DNA of 64,000 nt from Pseudomonas sp. DY-1 (lineage in GTDB: Bacteria > Pseudomonadota > Gammaproteobacteria > Pseudomonadales > Pseudomonadaceae). The stretch is taken from the NCBI RefSeq assembly GCF_003626975.1, contig NZ_CP032616.1:558001-622000 (forward strand), read 5' to 3'. This document shows, piece by piece, positions 36,600 through 48,643 of this stretch. Made by a program: the position numbers and the translations under genes. The notes beneath the pieces are model-generated. The model was not told the DNA's origin. It saw nothing but the letters and a program-made list of their open reading frames with translations, and ran no database searches. Position 1 is the stretch's first letter. Every line of letters starts with the position of its first letter.

Positions 36600-37685
36600 A
36601 TGAAAGGTCGCTACTCCTCCCTTCTTTTTGGCTTATGCCTGGCGTTCAGCCAGTCGCTGAGTGCCGCATCCGTGGTGTTTCTCAATCCGGGCCGTACTGG
36701 CGAGCCCTTCTGGGCCAGCTATGCGCAGTTCATGGAAGCCGCTGCCCGCGACCTGGGTATGGGTCTCGAGGTCCGATATGCCGAGCGCGATATGAACCTG
36801 ATGCTTGAGCAGGCCCGCGAAGTGCTTCAGGGCGAGAATCGGCCCGATTACCTGCTGTTCGTCAATGAGCAGTATGCGGGACCGGAAATCCTGCGCCTGG
36901 CCCGAGGCAGCGGGGTCAAGCTGTTCACGGTGAACAGCAACCTGACACCCGACCAGCAGATGCTCACCGGGGCCACCCGGGAACGCTATCCCGACTGGAT
37001 CGGCAGCATGGTCGCGAACGATGAGGAAGCCGGGTACCTGATGGCGCGTACGCTCCTGGATCTGCAGGAACAGCGTACGCCCGGTCAGCCCTTCGATGTG
37101 CTGGCATTCTCCGGCGTCAAGCAGACTCCCGCTGCGCAGCTACGCGAGCAGGGGCTCATGCGCGCCCTGGCGGAGGCTCCCAATGCCCGCTTGAGGCAGT
37201 TGGTCTATAGCGAATGGAATCGCGATCGTGCCTACACCCAGGCGTTGCAATTGTTCCAGCGCTATCCGGAGGCCAAGGTGGTGTGGTCGGCCAATGATGA
37301 GATGGCCTTTGGTGCAATGAGGGCTGCCATTGAGCTTGGGCATGAGCCTGGAAAGGATGTGCTGTTCTCCGCCTTGAACAATTCCACGGAAGTCCTGCAC
37401 ACCTATCTCGATGGGAAGATCAACGCCCTGGTCAGTGGCCACTTCACCATCGGCGGTTGGGCCATGGTGCTGCTCCACGACTATGACGCCGGACTGGATT
37501 TCGCCAGGCATGGTGGCAAGGACCGGGAAGTGCGGTTGTTCATGTCGCTGGATCGGGACAAGGCGACACGCCTGCTGCGGCGTTTCGAGCGACAGGGTTT
37601 CGATCTCGATTTCCGAAAATTCAGCCTGGTCGGCAAGAAGGCTGCCGGCGATTACCGATTCTCCCTCGAGCCGTTGATCGACTGA
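36600..37685 (+). CDS. Periplasmic sugar-binding-like protein (family 4), orphan
   Basis: 361 residues with a Sec signal peptide (SLLFGLCLAFSQSLSAASV). The mature part has the type-I periplasmic binding fold: VVFLNPGRTGEPFWASYAQF, then NRPDYLLFVNEQYAGPEIL, VVWSANDEMAFGAMRAA, and an AL-GHFTIGGWAM segment near the hinge. This is the LacI/ribose-binding-like superfamily. No permease or ATPase lies nearby, so it may feed a transmembrane sensor or chemoreceptor elsewhere instead of a transporter. The start ATG has agggtga upstream. Confidence 0.82.
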   Translation: MKGRYSSLLFGLCLAFSQSLSAASVVFLNPGRTGEPFWASYAQFMEAAARDLGMGLEVRYAERDMNLMLEQAREVLQGENRPDYLLFVNEQYAGPEILRLARGSGVKLFTVNSNLTPDQQMLTGATRERYPDWIGSMVANDEEAGYLMARTLLDLQEQRTPGQPFDVLAFSGVKQTPAAQLREQGLMRALAEAPNARLRQLVYSEWNRDRAYTQALQLFQRYPEAKVVWSANDEMAFGAMRAAIELGHEPGKDVLFSALNNSTEVLHTYLDGKINALVSGHFTIGGWAMVLLHDYDAGLDFARHGGKDREVRLFMSLDRDKATRLLRRFERQGFDLDFRKFSLVGKKAAGDYRFSLEPLID

Positions 37686-37688
37686 GGC

Positions 37689-37907
37689 TCACACGCCAGC
37701 GAAGTGAAGCACCAACTTCACCAGCCCATAGAGCACCAGCACGAAGATCGCCGTGAAGAGCACGCCCAGGATGATGAAGTGACTGGGCTTGCCGCGGCTG
37801 AAGTCGCGAGCGCGGTTCTTCCCGCTCTGCACGCCGAAGGCGGCCGCCAGCACGCTTTGCAGCATTTCCCGGAAGCTCAGGGGTTGGTCGTGATTCTTGT
37901 CGTCCAT
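37689..37907 (-). CDS. DUF2970 family small membrane protein
   Basis: 72 residues with one membrane helix (HFIILGVLFTAIFVLVLYGL) in the C-terminal half. The family core is LQSVLAAAFGVQSGKNRARDF, followed by SRGKPSHFI. A strong ribosome-binding site, aggaggtg, precedes the ATG. The family is common in pseudomonads and other proteobacteria, without known function. It converges on the periplasmic binding protein gene, with three bases between stops. Confidence 0.85.
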   Translation of the reverse strand: MDDKNHDQPLSFREMLQSVLAAAFGVQSGKNRARDFSRGKPSHFIILGVLFTAIFVLVLYGLVKLVLHFAGV

Positions 37908-37962
37908 GGAGCACCTCCTGGCCTGAGCTTAGCTCGTTGGGCCGGATTTGCCGTTGGTCGTT

Positions 37963-39003
37963 TCAGGACGTGGGGCGGTGCAGGTGGCGGGTGTTGACCA
38001 GTTCCACTGCGCGGGCACGCAATTGTCCACAACCGCCCTCGACGTCCTGCCCGGCAGAGTTGCGGACCTTGGTGAGCACCCCGCGACTGTGCAGGTAGCG
38101 CACTATCTGCACGATGCGGTCACCGTCAGGGCGCTGGTATTCGTCCGTGTCCAGGCTGTTGTAGGGAATGAGGTTGAGCACCGCGTACTTGCCCTTGAGC
38201 AGACGCAGGATGCCATCCATTTCCTCCTGACTGTCGTTGATGCCCTTGAGTAGCGTCCATTGGTACTGGATCGGATAACCGATGGTGCGGGCATAGGTTT
38301 CGCCCAGCTCCACCAGTTCGTCCGGGGTGATGCGCGGTGCCTTGGGCAACAGCTGTTCGCGAAGATCGGCGCGGGTGGTATGCAAGGACAGGGCGAGGGC
38401 AGGCTTGACCCGCTCGCGAGGTAGTCGCTCGAACACGCGCATATCGCCCACGGTCGAAAACACCAGGTTCTTGTGGCCGATGCCGCCGTCGGTGCCTAGC
38501 AGGTCGATCGCTTCCAGCACGTTCTCCAGGTTGTGGGCGGGCTCGCCCATTCCCATGAACACCACCTTCTTCACCGGTCGGAAGCGGCGCGCGAGGGCGA
38601 CCTGGGCAACGATTTCGGCACTGCCTATCTGACGAAGCAAACCGCTCTTGCCAGTCATGCAGAATACGCACCCCACAGCACAGCCAACCTGGGTGGAAAC
38701 GCAGAGGCCGTCTCTGGGCAGTAGCACGCTCTCCACCATCTGGCCGTCGCGCAGCGCTACCAGCAGGCGGGCAGAGCCGTCGGAACCAGGGTGCTGGGAG
38801 TCCAGTCGCACCAGCGCGTCCAGCTGTTCGGCCAACGCAGGTAGGCCGTCGCGGACGCTCAGAGGCAGGAAGTTTTCAGTGTGCTGGCGACGGGTGCCGC
38901 TATCCAGGGGTTTGCCTTGCAGCCAGGCACGCACCACCCGTCCGCTGTGGACGGGGAGGGCGCCGAGGTCGGCCAGCTGTTGATGGATATCGCTGATACG
39001 CAT
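37963..39003 (-). CDS. RlmN/Cfr-family radical SAM RNA methyltransferase-like protein
   Basis: 346 residues of the RlmN/Cfr family, which methylate adenosine in 23S rRNA (and tRNA) through a radical SAM mechanism. The 4Fe-4S motif is CX3CX2C at Cys108, Cys112 and Cys115 (CAVGCVFC), then GMGEPAHNLENVL for SAM binding. The second reactive cysteine region near the C-terminus reads NSAGQDVEGGCGQLRAR, which is complete. The N-terminal domain is shorter than in typical RlmN. Since this position is away from the usual rlmN neighbourhood (ndk, hisS), it is probably a second, specialised member; target unknown. Confidence 0.82.
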   Translation of the reverse strand: MRISDIHQQLADLGALPVHSGRVVRAWLQGKPLDSGTRRQHTENFLPLSVRDGLPALAEQLDALVRLDSQHPGSDGSARLLVALRDGQMVESVLLPRDGLCVSTQVGCAVGCVFCMTGKSGLLRQIGSAEIVAQVALARRFRPVKKVVFMGMGEPAHNLENVLEAIDLLGTDGGIGHKNLVFSTVGDMRVFERLPRERVKPALALSLHTTRADLREQLLPKAPRITPDELVELGETYARTIGYPIQYQWTLLKGINDSQEEMDGILRLLKGKYAVLNLIPYNSLDTDEYQRPDGDRIVQIVRYLHSRGVLTKVRNSAGQDVEGGCGQLRARAVELVNTRHLHRPTS

Positions 39004-39069
39004 GGGGCGCGCATCCTACCACTGTCCCCGAAGGCGTGGCAGGACCGCCAGGCGTCCAGCTTGCCGGCT

Positions 39070-39678
39070 TCAGGGAGCCTCTACGGTGATAGCCAATGCG
39101 GAGGTCATCCGGATAACCACTTCCTGATTGAGATAGGAAGGCTTTAGCTCGATGTCGGGGCGCACCCTCACGACCTTGCGGGTGCCATCGTCGAACTCCA
39201 GCGTGGCGGTGTGCTGTGTGGTGTCGATGGCTTTGACCACTGCAGTGACTTCCACGGTATTGGCCGCCAGCATGCCCGGTTTGTCGCCTTCGGGAGCGGT
39301 TGCGACCAGGCCGGCAGCGCCATCTTCATGGGCTTCGCCAGGCGCGCGCAGCTGGATTACCCGCTCGTGGGTCACCACTGCATTGACCCGGTCTCCGATT
39401 TTCAGCTGCGGGAAATTGCGCATTTCCGGCACCGCGTTGAAGGTCTGGCGATTGCCCTTTTCGTCTTCAAGAGTGAAGGTCCGCTTCTGATGATCGATGG
39501 CCGTAACGACCGCCGAGACTTGCTCCGTCTCCGTGACGACGCTACCTGGGACACCCTGGGCGTAGGCTTCGCCTGTGCTGGTGGTCGCGTCCAGACCATC
39601 ATTCTCGGCATGACTGCTGCACGCTCCGAGCAGGCTGAGTGTGATCAAGAGCGCAGGGATATGGCTGGAGTGAGGCAT
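39070..39678 (-). CDS. Lipoprotein with duplicated beta domain
   Basis: 202 residues. The lipoprotein signal is MPHSSHIPALLITLSLLGAC, with lipobox LLGAC at Cys20. The mature part has two copies of a ~60-residue unit: VSAVVTAIDHQKRTFTLEDE through the first VIQL, and VTAVVKAIDTTQHTATLEFD through TVEAP. Both show strand-turn-strand patterns of a small beta barrel. The ATG at 39678 has aggtgga. The function is unknown; a metal- or ligand-binding OB-like role is possible but unproven. Confidence 0.75.
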   Translation of the reverse strand: MPHSSHIPALLITLSLLGACSSHAENDGLDATTSTGEAYAQGVPGSVVTETEQVSAVVTAIDHQKRTFTLEDEKGNRQTFNAVPEMRNFPQLKIGDRVNAVVTHERVIQLRAPGEAHEDGAAGLVATAPEGDKPGMLAANTVEVTAVVKAIDTTQHTATLEFDDGTRKVVRVRPDIELKPSYLNQEVVIRMTSALAITVEAP

Positions 39679-39851
39679 GTCGTGTCCACCTTGTTTGATC
39701 GGCTTCCAGAATGATTGGATGCGCGGCAGGCGGTCGTCCATTTTTATCCGGGCATCCCGCCTGGTCGGCTTCTTCAGCGTAGGCGAGGCGACGACATTTG
39801 CCTCCGTGGTATTCTGGCGCGCTGTTCGATCCAGTGATCCAGGAGCTGTAA

Positions 39852-40145
39852 ATGAAGTTCATCCATCAACGCGAGCACCTCAACGAGGGCGACCTGGTCG
39901 TCATCCAGTGCTCGCAGACCTGCAACATTCGCCTGATGAGTGATGCGAACTTCCGCAGCTTCAAGAACGGCGGCCGTCACAGTTATCACGGCGGCGCGTT
40001 CGACCGTTTCCCGGCGAAGATCGTGATCCCCAGTACCGGCTTCTGGAACGTCACTCTCGACACCGTTACCCGTCGCGCCATCAGCGTCACGCGCAAGCCT
40101 AACTTCGAGTGGTCGATCAAGTTCGTGAGACGTACCAAGGGTTGA
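39852..40145 (+). CDS. DUF1883 family small protein
   Basis: 97 residues, no signal peptide or membrane segment. Recognisable family parts are MKFIHQREHLNEGDLVVIQC, then NFRSFKNGGRHSYHGGAFDR and GFWNVTLDT. The fold is likely all-beta. aggag precedes the ATG. The family is widely present in bacteria without an assigned function. Confidence 0.82.
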   Translation: MKFIHQREHLNEGDLVVIQCSQTCNIRLMSDANFRSFKNGGRHSYHGGAFDRFPAKIVIPSTGFWNVTLDTVTRRAISVTRKPNFEWSIKFVRRTKG

Positions 40146-40167
40146 GCCCAATGCATGGTAGGCCAGG

Positions 40168-41553
40168 CTAGTTGGTCTGGTCGCCGCTCAGTAGCAGCTC
40201 TGCAAGTCTGGCCGCGTGTTGACGCAACTCTGGCACCGCGGTCGCTTCCCAGTAACGGGCACGGAGCATGGGGCTCAGCAGGAACAGGCGCTCATGGGCG
40301 TCGTTGTCTCTGCCGATCAGGCGATAGTCCGCTGTGGCCTCCACGCCCAATCCTTCGTCGTCTCGTCGTACAACGCCACGGGCGTGTAAACTGTTCAACA
40401 GCGGCTCGTCCAGTCTTGTGAGGTCACTACAGGGCCCCGTGCAGTTGATGATGTGGTCGACCTCGAAGCGTTTCGTCTGCTGCTTTCCGCGCAGCTTCAG
40501 ATCCAGTATCAGCGCCTCTTCGGAGGCCTTTGCCGTTCTCACGCATCCGGCGACTACCTCCAGATGGCGATGCTGTAGCATTGCTTCGATTCGCGCGGAG
40601 ACTTTCGGTGCAGCTCTGTGTCGATGAACCTCCCAATATGGCTGCAAGTGGCGCAGAAAGCGTCTGCGCTCGCTGCTATCCAGCTGCTGCCAAAGCATTG
40701 GCGTCGCAGGGCGCAGCGCTGCGAGCGCTTCACGCCAGTCATAACCATCACGCTGGGCAGCGCGCACGTATGCCCGGATGCCGGACAGCAAGTGCCTAGT
40801 CCTGGCCCGACGGAGCAGCGAATCGGGTACCGCCGGAAGGTTTGGTGATTCCAGATTGGAGCGGTGGGCCTGAGGCAGAAGCGCCCGCCGTGAAAATGCT
40901 TGCAGCGTGCCGTTGTGGCCTTGGTCTTGAAGGGCCAGCGCCACGTCGAGCATGGTAAGTCCGGTGCCGATCAACAGGACCCTTGCATTCCGCTCGATTG
41001 GCCCGAGCGCGTGGGGCCGCCACGGGTCGCGAATGAATCGTGAATCTGAGGCAATGCTGGCGAGTGGAGCGGGTACCGCTGGTGCGAAGTTCCCCGTGGC
41101 AATCACTGCCTGTGTGCTTTCCAGGCGACGGCCGTCCAGCAAGGTCAGGACGACCTGGTCGGACGCCATGTCGATATCGATGACCTGGGCTACGACATGC
41201 TCGAACGAAACTACCGGAGATTTGCAGGCAATAGCCTCCGCCAAGCGCTGCTCCAGATAATCCCCATAGAGGCTCCGAGGCAGAAAGTCGCCCATCCGCG
41301 CGCTGGGCAATTTGGACTGGGCGTACAGGAGGAAATCGTCATGGCGTTCCGGGAACAGGCTCATGCGTCCTGCGGGAACGTTGAGTAGGTGGCTGGTCGA
41401 ACGGGTGCCGTAGGCCAGTCCTCTCGCCAGGCGTCCTGAGCGATTGATCAGCTGAACATGCAGTGGTCCTCTAGCGTGGTTCAGCAACTGGACGGCCAGC
41501 GCCGTCCCACAGAATCCGCTGCCAATGATGCTGATGTGCTGATGCACTCTCAT
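40168..41553 (-). CDS. FAD/NAD(P)-binding protein (flavin monooxygenase-like)
   Basis: 461 residues with an N-terminal dinucleotide-binding motif IIGSGFCGTALAVQLL and the family motif GLAYGTRSTSHLLNVPAGRM (about residues 44-63). A second glycine motif reads VLLIGTGLTMLDVALAL near residue 190, for NAD(P). This places it in the group of FAD-NAD(P)-binding proteins related to lysine/ornithine hydroxylases. Substrate unknown. The start MRVHQHIS has gggata upstream. It lies downstream of metH in the same direction, 78 bases away. Confidence 0.8.
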   Translation of the reverse strand: MRVHQHISIIGSGFCGTALAVQLLNHARGPLHVQLINRSGRLARGLAYGTRSTSHLLNVPAGRMSLFPERHDDFLLYAQSKLPSARMGDFLPRSLYGDYLEQRLAEAIACKSPVVSFEHVVAQVIDIDMASDQVVLTLLDGRRLESTQAVIATGNFAPAVPAPLASIASDSRFIRDPWRPHALGPIERNARVLLIGTGLTMLDVALALQDQGHNGTLQAFSRRALLPQAHRSNLESPNLPAVPDSLLRRARTRHLLSGIRAYVRAAQRDGYDWREALAALRPATPMLWQQLDSSERRRFLRHLQPYWEVHRHRAAPKVSARIEAMLQHRHLEVVAGCVRTAKASEEALILDLKLRGKQQTKRFEVDHIINCTGPCSDLTRLDEPLLNSLHARGVVRRDDEGLGVEATADYRLIGRDNDAHERLFLLSPMLRARYWEATAVPELRQHAARLAELLLSGDQTN

Positions 41554-41631
41554 GCCTATCCCCCAATACGTCCTTCGGGCACACTGCTGCAACGGATCAG
41601 ATCAATTGCAATGATGCAACGCGTGCCTTTT

Positions 41632-45324
<3,693 letters not shown>

Positions 45325-45404
45325 GGGAACTACCTGAGGGGTGGCGTGAACAAAGGCGAGGATGATAGCAAAACCTTAGTATTTTTTAGCTTGTTCGCCG
45401 TTTC

Positions 45405-45421
45405 CATGAATTTTGTTCATG
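45405..45421. promoter_or_regulatory. MetR-like operator upstream of metH
   Basis: CATGAAttttgTTCATG is a perfect inverted repeat containing TGAA-N5-TTCA, the consensus of the LysR-type regulator MetR known from enterics. It lies 81 bases before the metH start and 77 bases before the cti start. Confidence 0.6.
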
Positions 45422-45497
45422 TTGGTGTTGGGGCCGGTTCGCCGGCCTGTCCCGTAAGTCAGTAAAATCCGCCCATTTGCTCCTCATGGACCGAGTC

Positions 45498-47783
45498 ATG
45501 TCGTTGCGTACCTGCGCCACCCTGTTTGTTCTGTTCATGCTGTGGATTCGCCCGACAGCGGCGGAGGAGTTGTCCTACAGTCGCGACGTCCAGCCGATCT
45601 TCACCCAGAAGTGTGTGGCCTGCCACGCCTGCTATGACTCGCCGTGCCAGCTCAACCTGGGCAGTGCCGAGGGCGCCGCGCGTGGGGGCAGCAAACTGCC
45701 GGTGTATGACGGCGGCCGTACCAGGGCCCAGGCGACCACTCGCTTGTACTTCGATGCCCAGGGAGCCGACGCCTGGCGGCGCAAGGGCTTCCATTCCGTG
45801 CTGGACGCCAATGGCGCCCAGGCTGCCCTGATGGCCCGGATGCTGGAGCTGGGTCGCAGCAATCCGCCCGAGGCCAATGCAAAGCTGCCCGCCGAGCTCG
45901 ATATCGGCATCAATCGACAGAATCAGTGCCCCTTGCCCGGAGAGTTCGACGACTACGCCCGCAAGCACGCGCAAGCCGGTATGCCGTTCGCCGTCACCGG
46001 TCTCAGCGAGGCGGAGTACCAGACCTTGCAGCGCTGGTTGGCACAGGGTGCGAAGGTGGAGGAGCAGGCCGTGCAGCCCAGCGATACGGAGGTCCGCCAG
46101 GTAGCCGAGTGGGAAGCGCTATTGAATGCCCCAGGGGCGCGTGAAGTGCTGGTGGGGCGCTGGCTGTTCGAGCACCTGTTCCTTGCCCATCTCTATTTTG
46201 AAGGGAGTGAGTCTGGCCATTTCTTCCAGCTGGTACGCTCGCGTACCCCCAGCGGTCAGCCCATCGACCCCATTGCCACGCGTCGTCCCAATGACGAGCC
46301 GGGCAATACCTTCTATTACCGGCTTTGGCCTATCCAGGGCGTGATTGTCCATAAGACCCACATCACTTATCCGCTGAGCGCGAAGAAGCTGGCGCGGGTC
46401 AAGGAGCTCTTCTATTCCGGTGCCTGGGTGGCTGATCAGGTTCCTGGCTACGGAGCCCAGCGCCGTGCCAATCCTTTCGAAACTTTCCAGGCCATCCCGG
46501 CACAGGCCCGCTACCAATTCATGCTGGATAACGCCGAGTATTTCGTGCGTACCTTTATTCGTGGCCCGGTCTGTCGTGGCCAGATCGCCACCGACGTGAT
46601 TCGCGATAACTTCTGGGCGTTGTTCCAGGCCCCGAGTCACGACTTGTACATCACCGATGCCAGCTACCGCGAGCAGGCAACCCCATTGCTGGCGATGCCG
46701 GGGCAGTTCGATGACATCGGTGACCTGCCTAGTCTGTGGCGCGCCTACCGCAACAAGCGCAACCAGTACGAGGCGCTGCGCATGGAAGCCCACGCCGACG
46801 CGCCATTTCCGAGTTGGTCGCACATCTGGACCGGTAACGACAATGCACTGCTATCGATCTTCCGCCAGCACGACAGCGCTTCGGTGCGCAAAGGCCTGAT
46901 CGGCGAGATCCCGCAGACCATCTGGTGGATGGACTACCCGCTGCTCGAGCGGACGTACTACCAGCTGGTGGTCAACTTTGACGTGTTCGGCAACGTTTCC
47001 CACCAGGCGCAGACGCGGCTGTACTTCGACCTGATCCGCAATGGTGCCGAGGTCAATTTCCTTCGCCTGATGCCGGCAGAGTCCCGCGCGGCGCTGCTCG
47101 GCGACTGGTATCAGAAGAGCGGCAAGGTGAAGATGTGGCTGGACTACCAGAGCATCGACAACGACACCCCCACAGCGCTGGCACTGCCTGAAAAAGACCC
47201 CAAGCGCGCGTTTGCCCAGGAATTGCTGATGCGCTACGCCGGCCTGAATGCCCGGCCCGACCCGATCAATCGCTGCCGTGATGGACGTTGCTACAGACCG
47301 GGCATAGCACCTGAACTGCAGGGTGCCGAGCAGGTTCTGAGCAGGCTGGTGAGCCGGCCAGCGGCTGGGCTCAAGGTCATCGACCAACTGCCGGAGGCGA
47401 CCCTGCTCCGGGTGGAGTTGAATGACGGTAGTCGCGAGATCTACAGCCTCCTACGCAACCGCGCCCACAGCAATGTGGCTTTCATGCTCGGCGAGGAACT
47501 GCGCTACCAGCCGGGCCTGGACACCCTGACGTTGTATCCGGGCGTGCTATCCAGCTACCCGAACTTCATCTTCAGTCTCAAGGCGGGGGAAGCTGAAACC
47601 TTCGTCGCTGCCTTGGAACAGGCGAAGGATGGAGCAGCGTTCGACAAGGTGGTGGAGCGCTGGGGCATTCGTCGCACTCACCCACGGTTCTGGACCTATT
47701 TCCACGATCTGGCGGGCTATATCCGCGAAACCGAGCCCGTCGAGGCAGGTGAGCTGGATATGAATCGCTATCGGAATCTGTGA
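45498..47783 (+). CDS. cti: Fatty acid cis/trans isomerase (periplasmic cytochrome-c-type)
   Basis: Converts cis-unsaturated phospholipid acyl chains to trans, a fast response to solvent or heat stress found in Pseudomonas and Vibrio. The 761-residue protein has a signal peptide (MSLRTCATLFVLFMLWIRP, cleavage near TAA/EE) and a haem c site CVACH at residues 39-43. The rest matches the Cti family throughout (e.g. AYRNKRNQYEALRMEAHADA, WTGNDNALLSIFRQHDSASV). ATG 45498 was chosen; an ATG four codons earlier lacks a better site. It is divergent from metH. Confidence 0.94.
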   Translation: MSLRTCATLFVLFMLWIRPTAAEELSYSRDVQPIFTQKCVACHACYDSPCQLNLGSAEGAARGGSKLPVYDGGRTRAQATTRLYFDAQGADAWRRKGFHSVLDANGAQAALMARMLELGRSNPPEANAKLPAELDIGINRQNQCPLPGEFDDYARKHAQAGMPFAVTGLSEAEYQTLQRWLAQGAKVEEQAVQPSDTEVRQVAEWEALLNAPGAREVLVGRWLFEHLFLAHLYFEGSESGHFFQLVRSRTPSGQPIDPIATRRPNDEPGNTFYYRLWPIQGVIVHKTHITYPLSAKKLARVKELFYSGAWVADQVPGYGAQRRANPFETFQAIPAQARYQFMLDNAEYFVRTFIRGPVCRGQIATDVIRDNFWALFQAPSHDLYITDASYREQATPLLAMPGQFDDIGDLPSLWRAYRNKRNQYEALRMEAHADAPFPSWSHIWTGNDNALLSIFRQHDSASVRKGLIGEIPQTIWWMDYPLLERTYYQLVVNFDVFGNVSHQAQTRLYFDLIRNGAEVNFLRLMPAESRAALLGDWYQKSGKVKMWLDYQSIDNDTPTALALPEKDPKRAFAQELLMRYAGLNARPDPINRCRDGRCYRPGIAPELQGAEQVLSRLVSRPAAGLKVIDQLPEATLLRVELNDGSREIYSLLRNRAHSNVAFMLGEELRYQPGLDTLTLYPGVLSSYPNFIFSLKAGEAETFVAALEQAKDGAAFDKVVERWGIRRTHPRFWTYFHDLAGYIRETEPVEAGELDMNRYRNL

Positions 47784-47799
47784 ACCACTGGACGAGAAT

Positions 47800-47852
47800 A
47801 ATTCCTACTAATTTGGTAAGCCTTTAACCCCCGTTCCCCTTTGGCGTACACT
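47800..47852 (+). promoter_or_regulatory. IscR type-1-like site overlapping the nfuA promoter
   Basis: The core TACTAATTTGGTAAG (47806-47820) matches 12 of 15 positions of the IscR type-1 consensus core GACTRWWWYAGTCRR. Next to it lie a -35-like TTAACC (47824-47829) and a -10-like TACACT (47847-47852), 17 bases apart. The nfuA ATG follows 25 bases later. Repression by IscR is plausible. Confidence 0.45.
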
Positions 47853-47877
47853 GCGCCCATGTTTGCGAGGAGTTGCC

Positions 47878-48462
47878 ATGAGCGCCATCACCATTACCCA
47901 AGCTGCCCAGGATTATCTGGCTGACCTGCTGGAGAAGCAGAACACCCCGGGCATCGGCATTCGTATCTTCATTACCCAGCCCGGCACCCAGTACGCCGAA
48001 ACCTGCATCGCCTACTGCAAGCCGGGCGAGCAGAAGCCTGAGGACAACGCTGTTGCCCTGGCTGCTTTCACTGCCTGGATCGACGGCGTGAGCGAGCCGT
48101 TCCTGGATGATGCCGTGGTGGACTACGCCACTGACCGCATGGGCGGCCAACTGACCATCAAGGCGCCAAATGCCAAGGTCCCGATGGTCAACGAAGACAG
48201 CCCGCTCACCGAACGCATCAACTACTACCTGCAGACCGAAATCAATCCCGGTCTGGCTAGCCACGGCGGCCAGGTCAGTCTGGTGGATGTGGTCGAGGAA
48301 GGCATTGCGGTGCTGAAGTTCGGCGGCGGTTGCCAAGGCTGCGGCATGGTCGACATGACGCTCAAGGACGGCGTCGAGAAGACCCTGATGGAGCGCATCC
48401 CGGAGCTGAAGGGTGTACGCGACGTCACCGATCACAGCAATCGGGAAAACGCCTACTACTGA
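47878..48462 (+). CDS. nfuA: Fe/S biogenesis protein NfuA
   Basis: Carries [4Fe-4S] clusters to target apoproteins under stress. 194 residues: an N-terminal degenerate A-type scaffold domain (about 1-95; [15 protein letters not shown]) and a C-terminal Nfu domain with the cluster-binding CxxC at Cys152/Cys155 ([15 protein letters not shown]). The start ATG at 47878 has gaggag upstream. The gene stands alone between cti and a terminator. Confidence 0.96.
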   Translation: MSAITITQAAQDYLADLLEKQNTPGIGIRIFITQPGTQYAETCIAYCKPGEQKPEDNAVALAAFTAWIDGVSEPFLDDAVVDYATDRMGGQLTIKAPNAKVPMVNEDSPLTERINYYLQTEINPGLASHGGQVSLVDVVEEGIAVLKFGGGCQGCGMVDMTLKDGVEKTLMERIPELKGVRDVTDHSNRENAYY

Positions 48463-48478
48463 GGCGTACGCGAAATTA

Positions 48479-48507
48479 GAAAGGCGACCTTCGGGTCGCC
48501 TTTTTCG
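48479..48507 (+). terminator. Rho-independent terminator of nfuA
   Basis: aaggcgacc and ggtcgcctt form a 9-bp stem closed by a ttcg tetraloop and followed by ttttc. It lies 16 bases after the nfuA stop. Confidence 0.9.
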
Positions 48508-48643
48508 TATCCAGTTGCGAATGAGTCCGCTCTCACAACGAGCCTTGTGGGTTGCGGCTGGAATAAGCTCAGTCCGGGAAGTCCTGAGCACCGATGTTTG
48601 GGCTCGCTGCGTTTGGCGCCTGCGGAGTCCAGGCGCTGGCAAT

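Noticed and set aside
45325..45497. Cobalamin riboswitch upstream of metH
   Set aside because: The region is only about 170 bases, AT-rich near metH, and has no B12-box-like sequence or complex fold; the MetR palindrome explains it better.
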